Below, in pieces: positions 7,358 through 14,277 of a stretch of DNA of 22,791 bases. Position 1 is the stretch's first letter. Every line of letters begins with the position of its first letter. Below the pieces are notes generated by a model. It was given only the letters and a program-made list of their open reading frames with translations, had not been told where the DNA came from and did no database searches. This DNA is from Thaumarchaeota archaeon S13. Its GTDB lineage: Archaea > Thermoproteota > Nitrososphaeria > Nitrososphaerales > Nitrosopumilaceae. The stretch covers positions 1-22,791 of the forward strand of contig RHFA01000075.1 in the NCBI GenBank assembly GCA_003724275.1, read 5' to 3'. Position numbers and translations under genes: made by a program.

Positions 7358-7376
7358 CTTTCCCTTTTTCATTTTC
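7358..7376 (+). terminator. T-rich transcription terminator after nirK
   Basis: The plus strand downstream of nirK has CTTTCCCTTTTTCATTTTC. Archaeal RNA polymerase stops at oligo-T tracts without a hairpin. The next promoter begins about 10 bases later. Confidence 0.55.
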
Positions 7377-7383
7377 CAAATCG

Positions 7384-7389
7384 TTATAA
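7384..7389 (+). promoter_or_regulatory. TATA box for the serA-like gene
   Basis: TTATAA centred about 28 bases before a TTG codon at 7415. The spacing supports leaderless translation from that TTG. Confidence 0.55.
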
Positions 7390-7414
7390 CCCGTGCGCAC
7401 GGGCCGCGCGCGCG

Positions 7415-8344
7415 TTGGCCGAAAACTCTGCGCTCATATGCGACAAGGTGGACCCCATACTGCCAAAGATCCTCAAGGACAACGGCATCAGGGTCACTTA
7501 CGAGCCCGAGATAACGCCAGAGGCCCTCCTCGAGGCGGCGCCTGCCCACACGATCATCGTCGTGCGCAGCCGCACGAGGGTCACCTCCGAGGTCATCGCG
7601 CGCGCAGCGTCGTGCCGCATAGTCGCGCGCGTCGGCGTCGGCCTGGACAACATTGACACGGCCGCGTGCAAGGAGCGGGACATACGCGTGCTCAACGCCG
7701 TCGAGGGCGCGATGAACGCCGTCGCCGAGCTCGTCCTGGGCCTCATGCTCTCGATGGCGCGCCAGATACCGCGCGCAGACGCGGCGGTCCGCGACGGCAG
7801 GTGGATCAAAAAGGAGCTCGTCGGGAGCGAGCTTCGGGGCAAGTACCTCGGCATAGTCGGCATGGGCAACATTGGCAAGCGCCTCGCGCGCCTCGCGCGC
7901 GCGCTAAACATGAACATCATAGGGTACGACGTGGTCCCGATCGACACCGAGCTCTCGCGCGAGGTGGGCCTCGTAAAGGCGGACCTCGACACGCTATTCC
8001 AGAGCTCCGACTATGTCTCGCTGCACGTGCCCCTCCTAGACTCTACGAAAAACCTGGTCGACGCGAGGCGCCTCGCGCTGATGAAGCCAACGGCGCGCCT
8101 CATAAACACGTCGCGCGGCGGCATTGTCGACGAGGTGGCCCTCCACGAGGCGCTCTCGTCAGGAAGGCTCGCCGGCGCGGCCCTTGACGTCTTTGAGGTC
8201 GAGCCGGCGACGGCGAGCCGCCTGCGCGAGCTCGACGGCATGGTCCTCACGCCGCACATTGGCGCGCAGACGGCCGAGGCCCAGGGCCTTGCGGCCAACG
8301 TGATCGGAGAAAAGATAGTCCAGGCGGTCCGCGGCGTCATCTAG
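7415..8344 (+). CDS. serA: D-2-hydroxyacid dehydrogenase, D-3-phosphoglycerate dehydrogenase-like
   Basis: A 309-residue D-isomer-specific 2-hydroxyacid dehydrogenase. The Rossmann motif GMGNIGKRLA begins at residue 149, and Asp172 after the second strand suggests NAD+. The catalytic triad is present: Arg234 in NTSRGG, Glu263 in FEVEP and His281 in TPHIGA. Segments RVGVGLDNID and DVFEVEP fit phosphoglycerate dehydrogenase, the first step of serine synthesis. There is no ACT regulatory domain, so it is the short form common in archaea. Other 2-hydroxyacid substrates cannot be excluded. The start is TTG, supported by the TATA box 28 bases upstream. The 3' end overlaps the convergent larB gene by 8 bases. 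Confidence 0.85.
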   Translation: MAENSALICDKVDPILPKILKDNGIRVTYEPEITPEALLEAAPAHTIIVVRSRTRVTSEVIARAASCRIVARVGVGLDNIDTAACKERDIRVLNAVEGAMNAVAELVLGLMLSMARQIPRADAAVRDGRWIKKELVGSELRGKYLGIVGMGNIGKRLARLARALNMNIIGYDVVPIDTELSREVGLVKADLDTLFQSSDYVSLHVPLLDSTKNLVDARRLALMKPTARLINTSRGGIVDEVALHEALSSGRLAGAALDVFEVEPATASRLRELDGMVLTPHIGAQTAEAQGLAANVIGEKIVQAVRGVI

Positions 8345-9095
8345 CGCGGCGCGCAATCCTCGCCGCGGCGGCCCCGCCGCCGATGCCGTTGTCAATGTTG
8401 ACCACGGCGAGGCCCGGCGCGCAGCTCTGGAGCATCGAGGCCAGAGCGGCGGCCCCGCGCCCGCCGTGGCCGTACCCCACGGACGTGGGCACGCCGATGA
8501 CGGGCACGTCCACCAGCGACGAGACGACAGTCGCCAGCGCGCCCTCCATGCCGGCGACGACCACGATCGCGCCGGCGCCGGCCATCTCCTCGACTGCCGG
8601 AAAGACCCTGCCTAGCGCGGCAATGCCGACGTCGTACGCAGTCACGCACTCACAGCCCATGGCCTCGCACATCAGGCGGGCCTCCTCGGCCGTGCCAATG
8701 TCCGACGTGCCGGCGGCCATGATGCCGACGCGCCCGCGCGCCTGCCGCCGCCCGCGCCGCCTCGCGAGAACCGCCGTCGACCTCCTCGCCAGCGTGACAG
8801 TCGCGCCGCGCCGCCTCAGGCGCTCGGCGAGCCTGCCCCTGTCGCGCGGCCTCACCCTGGATATGAGCGCGACTCCGGACGTGCGCAGCAGCCTCGTGGC
8901 TATGGCCTCGGCCTCTGCGAGCGTCTTTGTCGATCCCAGGACGACCTCGGGCGTGCCGGTCCTCTCCATGCGCGAGGCGTCGACTCGCGCAAAGCCGCCG
9001 ACCTGCTCTATCGAGTTGAGCGCGATCAGCGTGCGAGCTCGGCCGGTCCCAATCCTGCCGTCACGCAGCGCCTCGAGAACCTCGTCTAGCTCCAT
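8337..9095 (-). CDS. larB: LarB, pyridinium-3,5-bisthiocarboxylate cofactor pathway carboxylase/hydrolase
   Basis: A 252-residue LarB. The C-terminal PurE-like domain shows GTSD (129-132), AGMEGALATVVSSLVDVPVI, PTSVGYG and the block SCAPGLAVVNIDNGIGGG with the conserved Cys225. In known systems LarB carboxylates the pyridine ring of nicotinic acid adenine dinucleotide and removes AMP, the first step toward the nickel-pincer nucleotide (NPN). LarE then adds sulfur and LarC inserts nickel; both are encoded at 12281-14277. The ATG at 9095 is chosen; a TTG at 9140 would add 15 residues and overlap malate dehydrogenase. It lies 31 bases after the malate dehydrogenase stop, so the two are probably one transcript. 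Residues 85-125 are unusually arginine-rich. Confidence 0.92.
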   Translation of the reverse strand: MELDEVLEALRDGRIGTGRARTLIALNSIEQVGGFARVDASRMERTGTPEVVLGSTKTLAEAEAIATRLLRTSGVALISRVRPRDRGRLAERLRRRGATVTLARRSTAVLARRRGRRQARGRVGIMAAGTSDIGTAEEARLMCEAMGCECVTAYDVGIAALGRVFPAVEEMAGAGAIVVVAGMEGALATVVSSLVDVPVIGVPTSVGYGHGGRGAAALASMLQSCAPGLAVVNIDNGIGGGAAAARIARRAR

Positions 9096-9126
9096 CGCCG
9101 CGTCGCGGCCGGGGCGGCGCGCATGC

Positions 9127-10035
9127 CTAGATGCTCCCAATCGCCGACCTCACGCTGGCCGCCGCGGCGTCCATGACGGCGCGCTCGCCGGCGTCAAGGT
9201 CCAGCTCTACTATCCTCTCCACGCCCCGCCTGCCGACGATCGCCGGCACGCCCAGCGCAATCCCCGAGTGGCCATACTCGCCCTCCAGCGGCGTCGAGAC
9301 TGGCACGAGCTGGCGCCTGTCGCGCACGATCGACTCTAGTATTGCGGCGATCGCGTTGCCCGGCGCGTGCACCGTGGCACCCTTGAGCGATATGACCTTG
9401 GCGGCGACCTTTTTGGTCGACTCTACAATCTCGTCGATCTTTTCCTTTGGCAAAATGTCCGCGAGCGGTATGCCGGACACCGAGGAGTGGCGCACCAGGG
9501 GCAGCATGTTCTCGCCATGCTCGCCGATGACAAGCGCCCTTATCGAGTCGCGCGAGTGGCCCGTGGCCCCGTGTATAAACTCCCTAAACCTTGAGAGGTC
9601 TAGCATTCCGCCCATGCCGACAATGCGGCCGCGCTCGAGGCCCGACTCCTTGTGGGCCACGTGGACCATAGGGTCTAGGGGGTTTGTGACGGGGACGAGG
9701 ATGGCATCAGGCGCATGCCTCTTGGCCTCGGCGGCCACGCCGCCTACGACCTTTGAGTTTATCTTTAGGAGGTCCATGCGCGTCATGCCGGGCTTGCGGC
9801 CCGCGCCGGCGACGATCACGACAATGCGCGAGCCGGCCATGTCGGCATAGTCGTTGGACCCGCGCACGCTGACGTCGATGCCCAGCTCGGCGAGCGCGTG
9901 GCTCGTGTCCATGGCCTCGCCCTGCGGGAGGCCCTCGGCGATGTCTAGCAGGAGTATCTCGTCGTCTAGCCTGCGGAGCGCGCTAAAGAGGGCCGCGTCG
10001 CCGCCGACCTTGCCAGAGCCCACAATCGTGATCAT
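9127..10035 (-). CDS. mdh: Malate dehydrogenase (LDH/MDH family)
   Basis: A 302-residue malate/lactate dehydrogenase. The nucleotide-binding motif GSGKVGG is at residues 6-12 and Asp31 at the end of the second strand indicates NAD+. The substrate loop has AGAGRKPGMTRMDLL; Arg80 and Arg86 are the malate-type choice where lactate dehydrogenases have Gln. The substrate-binding Arg149 (LDLSRF) and proton-relay His173 (GEHGEN) are present. It interconverts malate and oxaloacetate in the cytoplasm. The ATG at 10035 has a TATA-like box about 29 bases upstream. larB follows on the same strand. Confidence 0.92.
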   Translation of the reverse strand: MITIVGSGKVGGDAALFSALRRLDDEILLLDIAEGLPQGEAMDTSHALAELGIDVSVRGSNDYADMAGSRIVVIVAGAGRKPGMTRMDLLKINSKVVGGVAAEAKRHAPDAILVPVTNPLDPMVHVAHKESGLERGRIVGMGGMLDLSRFREFIHGATGHSRDSIRALVIGEHGENMLPLVRHSSVSGIPLADILPKEKIDEIVESTKKVAAKVISLKGATVHAPGNAIAAILESIVRDRRQLVPVSTPLEGEYGHSGIALGVPAIVGRRGVERIVELDLDAGERAVMDAAAASVRSAIGSI

Positions 10036-10060
10036 CTGCGCGCGCGGCCCGCGCGGCGCG

Positions 10061-10068
10061 TAATTAAA
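10061..10068 (-). promoter_or_regulatory. TATA box for mdh-larB
   Basis: The minus strand reads TTTAATTA, centred about 29 bases before the mdh ATG and standing out in GC-rich sequence. Confidence 0.55.
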
Positions 10069-10125
10069 CCTAGTGCGGCCCGCGCCCTGTCTGGCCCCGG
10101 GCGGCCCGCCACGGGGAGGCGCCTT

Positions 10126-10860
10126 CTAGGTGGGGCTGCACTGCCACCGCGCAGTGGGGTCTAGCCACCACGCCCCGAGGCCCTCCTGCCGCATAATGCT
10201 CCGAATCACCGCGCGCCTAAGCTCCGACCTGTGCGCCCTGGAGAGAAACCTGTGGGGCGGGTGCGCATGCCGCAGGATCGCGTTCGCCGAGGGACGCGTG
10301 GCAGGCGACTTGCCAGCCTCGCCGGGACGGTCGTTGAGGTATTTCTCGACTGCCCACGCCACGCGCCTGTCGATGTCGCCAGGCGCGTCGCGGATCGAGA
10401 ACGGGTAGACATCAGTGTCTGGCATGGCGCCGGCTTTCAGCTCGATGCCGGCGTGCAGCTCACTGGTAAATCCCGGGTTGCCAAAGTCGCCGACCCCAAA
10501 TATGGTTCTCTTGCCAAACACCATGAGCGCATGGCGGGTGTGCCCGCCTATCCTGGCGACGTGCTCTTCGTTTATGGCGTACACGGGCGTGTGCGTGCTT
10601 ATGGACCTGGGCACGCCGGCTCCCCAAAGATCCTCGATGGACATCTGGCTGTACCTGCGGTCCTGGCCACGGTCGACGTTTGCCCCGCTCTTGCATTCTA
10701 TTACCAGCGCGTGGCCGTGCCTGTCGCTGGCCAGGACAATGTCGGGGCTTGCGTTTCTGCCGCTGACATTCACGCTCAATTCGACAGTGCACACCACATA
10801 GCCATACTTTTGCATGGTTGTCGGCCAGTCGCCATCGGCCTCGGCGACCATGCCGAACAC
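10126..10860 (-). CDS. Unknown protein with PD-(D/E)XK nuclease-like core
   Basis: 244 residues that I do not recognise as a named family. Residues 40-57 (PDIVLASD...ALVIECKSG) match the PD-(D/E)XK nuclease core: Asp40, then Glu55-x-Lys57 on the next strand, followed by Gln66/Arg69/Tyr70 as often seen in the helix after it. Restriction enzymes, Holliday-junction resolvases and repair nucleases share this fold; the target is unknown. The GTG at 10860 and an ATG at 10851 are possible starts. However, the same frame stays open upstream into the end of the preceding ORF and reads like real protein (PELAADSHTLLANKVF), with no usual start codon there. This suggests the ORF is the C-terminal part of a longer, frameshifted gene with 10883-11893. 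Confidence 0.6.
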   Translation of the reverse strand: MFGMVAEADGDWPTTMQKYGYVVCTVELSVNVSGRNASPDIVLASDRHGHALVIECKSGANVDRGQDRRYSQMSIEDLWGAGVPRSISTHTPVYAINEEHVARIGGHTRHALMVFGKRTIFGVGDFGNPGFTSELHAGIELKAGAMPDTDVYPFSIRDAPGDIDRRVAWAVEKYLNDRPGEAGKSPATRPSANAILRHAHPPHRFLSRAHRSELRRAVIRSIMRQEGLGAWWLDPTARWQCSPT

Positions 10861-10882
10861 CTTGTTCGCAAGCAGCGTGTGG

Positions 10883-11893
10883 CTATCCGCCGCGAGCTCC
10901 GGCCGCCACGGGGCATGCCAGACCGGGGTCGTGGTGCAGCTGCAAGTGCCCGAACAGGCGAAGAACGCTGGCGCCCGGCCACCTGGAGTTTATGCCTACG
11001 CGAAAGGCGTTGGGAGACACATTCACGTGAAGGTATTCGGCGTTTTCCCTGTCGACGACTGGAACCGCATAGTGGTCGCCCTCTATCCTGAGGCAGCTGC
11101 CGCCCATCAGGAGCGGAGGCTCGCCGGTAAACACCTTGCCCACAAGGCCCGGAACGTCCCTTATCGGCCTAGAGGGGACAAAGCCTATGATCCTGCCGAC
11201 ATGGTGGGTTACCCCGCCGCGGGCCACGGGAACCCTGCCGCGAACACTCTCAATGTTGCAGCACATGCGCGCGTACGCGTCCCTGACCTCCCCGGCGAGC
11301 CCGAGGTGCGCGCTAGCCGACGTGCCGCCCGTGGAGAGTATGGCGCCGTCCCAGCGCACCATGGCTCTAGCGCTCCCGTCCGCGGCAGAACGTTCCATCA
11401 GGGCCGTCTCGCGCGCCGCGCGCCGCCGGCCGTTCCCGCCGGCTCCCGTGACCCCGGCGATTGCCTCCAGCATGCCGGATCCCACACATGCGCGGCGCAT
11501 CCGCGTCACGCGGGCCACAAGCCGCACTGCCGCGTCGGCGCCGTCGTCCCCCGCCGTGTGCAGCATGCAAAACCGCCCCGCGCGCCAATCCAGGTAGAAC
11601 TCGCGCGGGCGCACGCCGTCGCCGCTGCACTCTAGGATATAGACGCCCCTTGCGCCCGCATTCCTGGCGCTGCACTCCACGCCGGGGCACCTGCTCTTGG
11701 GGAGACCCTTGCCGCCCATGTCCATGACATACGTCCGCAGGCCGCCCCTGAGCATCATCGCGCCCAGCGCGCCCTCGAGGCCCCCCTGGCCGACTATCCT
11801 TCCCAGCCGACTCACTGCGACCTGCATGCGCGCGGCGAGGAGGCCACCCGGATATGTGTGTTGGGGGACGCGCTCGCTCGCTAGCGCGACCAC
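10883..11893 (-). CDS. Unknown protein, probable N-terminal part of a frameshifted gene
   Basis: 336 residues with no recognised domain. It is cysteine- and arginine-rich (for example SRCPGVECS, YILECSGDG, RMCCNIES). Its last residues (PVAAGARGG) look like an off-frame Ala/Gly/Arg run, while the frame of the downstream nuclease-like ORF looks coding over the same bases. True coding therefore seems to switch frame near 10910-10935, which would join the two into one protein of roughly 590 residues with the nuclease-like domain at the C-terminus. The start is uncertain: the GTG at 11893 is only about 12 bases from an AT-rich promoter-like element (11900-11921), while the ATG at 11827 leaves a leader of about 50 bases. 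Confidence 0.5.
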   Translation of the reverse strand: MVALASERVPQHTYPGGLLAARMQVAVSRLGRIVGQGGLEGALGAMMLRGGLRTYVMDMGGKGLPKSRCPGVECSARNAGARGVYILECSGDGVRPREFYLDWRAGRFCMLHTAGDDGADAAVRLVARVTRMRRACVGSGMLEAIAGVTGAGGNGRRRAARETALMERSAADGSARAMVRWDGAILSTGGTSASAHLGLAGEVRDAYARMCCNIESVRGRVPVARGGVTHHVGRIIGFVPSRPIRDVPGLVGKVFTGEPPLLMGGSCLRIEGDHYAVPVVDRENAEYLHVNVSPNAFRVGINSRWPGASVLRLFGHLQLHHDPGLACPVAAGARGG

Positions 11894-11955
11894 CGGGGAA
11901 ATTTATGCCATTTTTGGGCCGCCCGGCCGCGCTGCGCCCTGATGCCTGGCTCGCC

Positions 11956-12228
11956 GTGAACGGTTTTCCCGCCGAGCCCCCGCTGGAGCTGCTGGGAGCG
12001 GATCACGGGCTTCCCGCGGGCTATGGCGCGCCCGGCTCCCCCACGCCTGCCCTCTCCATGGAGGAACCGGGCGCCAGCCACGCGGGGCTCTGCCTAGAAA
12101 GGGCATTCACGGGAGAGCTCCTCGTTGGCCCCGCCGCGCCCGGCGCCGGCGAGGCCCTGCCTCCCCTAGCCGCCCCACCAGGGACCGGCGCGGTGGGCAG
12201 CCATCATGCGCGCGCCGTGGGTCGCTAG
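11956..12228 (+). CDS. Doubtful small ORF between two promoter-like repeats
   Basis: A 90-codon frame from a GTG at 11956. It is rich in Gly, Ala, Pro and Leu and matches nothing I recognise. In its favour, third codon positions are GC-rich and a promoter-like element lies about 50 bases upstream. Against it, the spacing does not fit a leaderless start, composition is low-complexity, and the opposite strand is open too. The remainder of 11894-12280 holds only the two promoter-like copies. Confidence 0.22.
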   Translation: MNGFPAEPPLELLGADHGLPAGYGAPGSPTPALSMEEPGASHAGLCLERAFTGELLVGPAAPGAGEALPPLAAPPGTGAVGSHHARAVGR

Positions 12229-12247
12229 GCGCGCGTCCCTCCCCAAC

Positions 12248-12256
12248 AATTTATAT
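12248..12256 (+). promoter_or_regulatory. TATA box for the larC-larE-desulfurase operon
   Basis: AATTTATAT centred about 28 bases before the ATG at 12281. This fixes the larC start and makes upstream in-frame starts unlikely. Confidence 0.65.
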
Positions 12257-12280
12257 CATTTTTGGGCCGGCCCGCGCGCG

Positions 12281-13495
12281 ATGGCGCTAGTGATAGACGC
12301 GCAGGTGGCAGGCATATCCGGCGACATGCTCCTCTGCTCGCTGGTTCACATGGGGGCCGACGCCTCTAGGATCGAGTCCGGAGTCGTGCGCGCGGCCTCG
12401 GGCCTCGGCGGCGAGGAGCTGCGCGGGGTGTCCTTTGAGCGCGTCAGGCGCTGCGGCCTGGAGGCCACGGCGCTGCGCGTGGACTCGTCGGGCGCGCCGC
12501 ACTCGCGCTCCGCCTCGGAGCTCGAGGCGCGCATAGTCTCCTCGGCTGCCGAGTGCTCGCTCTCGGCGCCTGCCGCAAAATTTGCCGCATCTAGCGCGCG
12601 CACGCTCATCGCAGCAGAGTCGGCGGTCCACGGCGTCGAGGCCTCCTCTGTCCACCTCCACGAGGCCGCCGGCGTCGACACGCTCGTGGACATTTTGGGC
12701 ACGGCGATCGCCCTTGACGACCTGGGCGTCCTGCCGGGGCGCGTCGTGTGCACGCCCGTGGCCGTGGGCGGCGGCCTCCTAGAGTTCTCGCACGGGATCG
12801 CGTCAAACCCCGCCGGCGCGATACTCGAGATATTTCGCGGCCGCGGAATAGAGATGCGCGGCGGGCCGACGGACTCTGAGCTCACGACGCCGACGGGGGC
12901 GAGCATGCTAGTGAGCCTCGCCGGCGAGTGCGCCAGGTTTTACCCCCCAATGCGCCCCGTGGCCGTCGGGTATGGCGCAGGAAGCGCCGACCACAAGGGG
13001 TTCCCCAACGCGCTAAAGGCCGTCCGCGGCGAGGAGGGCGCCGCGCTGGCGTCTGACACCGTCCGCGTGCTAGAGACCAACGTCGATGACGTGCCCGGCG
13101 ACGCCATGGCGCACGCAATCGGCGCGCTCATGGCGAGCGGGGCGCTTGACGTCACGGTCTCGCCCGGCGTCACGAAAAAGGGCCGCCCGTGCAGCCTCGT
13201 CAGCGTGATCTGCGGCGCGGAAAGCTATGACGCCGTCCTGCGCACGCTCATGGACGAGACGGGGACGCTCGGCGTGCGCGTGCGTGACGCCGAGAGGGTC
13301 ATAGCCAGGCGAGACTCGGCGACGGCGCGCGTGAGCGTCGGGGGCAGGGACTTTGAGGTCAGGCACAAGGCCGCGCAAGGCGCGCCGCCGAGGGTAGAGC
13401 ACGACGACGTCGCGCGCGTGGCCTCTAGCCTGGGCATCCCGCTCGCGCAGGCCAGGCGCATGCTCGATGCCGCCGTGCAGGGGGGAGGGCAGTGA
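12281..13495 (+). CDS. larC: LarC, nickel-pincer cofactor nickel insertase (CTP-dependent cyclometallase)
   Basis: A full-length 404-residue LarC (former DUF111). Family landmarks are the N-terminal IDAQVAGISGDML, VHLHEAAGVDTLVDILG, CTPVAVGGGLLEFSHGI, ELTTPTGASML, ETNVDDVPGD and KKGRPCSLVSVIC. LarC inserts nickel into the dithiocarboxylated pyridinium nucleotide at the expense of CTP, completing the NPN cofactor of lactate racemase-type enzymes. In some lactobacilli the gene is split into larC1 and larC2 by a frameshift; here it is continuous. The ATG at 12281 is chosen from the TATA spacing and because it gives the usual N-terminus. The stop codon overlaps the larE GTG by four bases (GTGA). 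Confidence 0.93.
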   Translation: MALVIDAQVAGISGDMLLCSLVHMGADASRIESGVVRAASGLGGEELRGVSFERVRRCGLEATALRVDSSGAPHSRSASELEARIVSSAAECSLSAPAAKFAASSARTLIAAESAVHGVEASSVHLHEAAGVDTLVDILGTAIALDDLGVLPGRVVCTPVAVGGGLLEFSHGIASNPAGAILEIFRGRGIEMRGGPTDSELTTPTGASMLVSLAGECARFYPPMRPVAVGYGAGSADHKGFPNALKAVRGEEGAALASDTVRVLETNVDDVPGDAMAHAIGALMASGALDVTVSPGVTKKGRPCSLVSVICGAESYDAVLRTLMDETGTLGVRVRDAERVIARRDSATARVSVGGRDFEVRHKAAQGAPPRVEHDDVARVASSLGIPLAQARRMLDAAVQGGGQ

Positions 13496-14277
13496 CGGCC
13501 GACGCGCTCGTGTCGTGGTTTGAGGGCCGCGCGCGCCCCCTCGTCGCGCTCTCTGGCGGCGTCGACAGCGCGCTGGTCGCGTACGCCGCGCACAGGGCCG
13601 CGCCGCGCGCCGTGGCCGTCACGGCCGACTATCAGGCCCTCCCGCGAGAGGACCTCGAGGCCGCGAGGCGCACGTGCGCCGAGATTGGCATAGAGCACGA
13701 GGTCATTGCCTATGACGAGCTGCTCAACGAGTCCTACTCGGCCAACGCGCCGGACCGGTGCTTTCACTGCCGGACGGAGCTCGGGGGCCGCCTGCGCGAG
13801 GCCGCCGCGCGCCTGCGCGCCGACGTCATCGTCGACGGGACGCACCTGGGCGACATGGGCGACCACCGGCCCGGCCTGGAGGCGATGCGCGCCGCCGGCG
13901 TGCGCAGCCCGCTCGCCGAGGTCGGCATGGCAAAGGGCGCCGTGCGCGAGGCCGCGCGCGCCGCGGGCCTCTCGGCGTCCGAGCGGCCGGCCAACTCGTG
14001 CCTCGCCTCGAGGATCCCCTGGGGCAGGCGGGTGACGGCCGAGAGGCTCGCGAGGGTAGAGGTCGCCGAGAGGATGGTCCGGCAGGCCACGCGGATCGGC
14101 GTCGTGCGCGTGCGCGACACGGGCGAGTCTAGCGCGCGCATCGAGGTCCCGCGCGAGAGCGTCGGCGAGCTCCTCGGGGCCATGGGCAGCATCTCGGATG
14201 GCCTGCGGGCCATTGGGTACTCGGAGGTCACAGTCGACGAGCGAGGCTACTCGCCTGGGGGGGCAAACAGGGGTTGA
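13492..14277 (+). CDS. larE: LarE, ATP-dependent sulfur transferase of NPN cofactor synthesis
   Basis: A 261-residue PP-loop enzyme with SGGVDS at 21-26. It adenylates the carboxylates of the LarB product and replaces oxygen with sulfur. Some LarE enzymes sacrifice a single cysteine per sulfur; others hold an iron-sulfur cluster on three cysteines and can turn over. This one has Cys90 and Cys93 in RCFHCRTEL plus Cys170 in NSCLASRIPWG, so it looks like the three-cysteine, cluster-bearing type. It overlaps larC by four bases and overlaps the cysteine desulfurase start by four bases (TTGA), so all three are translationally coupled. The neighbouring desulfurase is a plausible sulfur source, by inference. 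Confidence 0.93.
   Translation: MTADALVSWFEGRARPLVALSGGVDSALVAYAAHRAAPRAVAVTADYQALPREDLEAARRTCAEIGIEHEVIAYDELLNESYSANAPDRCFHCRTELGGRLREAAARLRADVIVDGTHLGDMGDHRPGLEAMRAAGVRSPLAEVGMAKGAVREAARAAGLSASERPANSCLASRIPWGRRVTAERLARVEVAERMVRQATRIGVVRVRDTGESSARIEVPRESVGELLGAMGSISDGLRAIGYSEVTVDERGYSPGGANRG

Larger units (their letters stand above)
11900..12269. repeat. Duplicated promoter-like element, copies at 11900-11921 and 12248-12269
   Basis: Two 22-base copies, 348 bases apart, share AATTTAT, two differing bases, then CATTTTTGGGCCG. Both are preceded by TCGCTAG (11878 and 12222) and followed by GC-rich sequence. The second copy is the TATA region of larC. The first lies between the minus-strand unknown gene and the spacer and could serve either strand. 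Confidence 0.75.

Noticed and set aside
8383..9339. A 318-codon plus-strand frame opposite larB and the end of mdh
   Set aside because: Both minus-strand genes are recognised and intact; the plus frame spans two unrelated genes and has no motif.
10883..11893. Possible degenerate transposase, suggested by the stretch CLRIEGDHY and VVDRENAEYLHV
   Set aside because: The DDE acidic residues cannot be placed, and no terminal inverted repeats or target duplications were seen around the gene.
13225..13866. A minus-strand ORF of 213 codons across the larC-larE junction
   Set aside because: It crosses two recognised coupled genes and has no motif or promoter; it is shadow coding.
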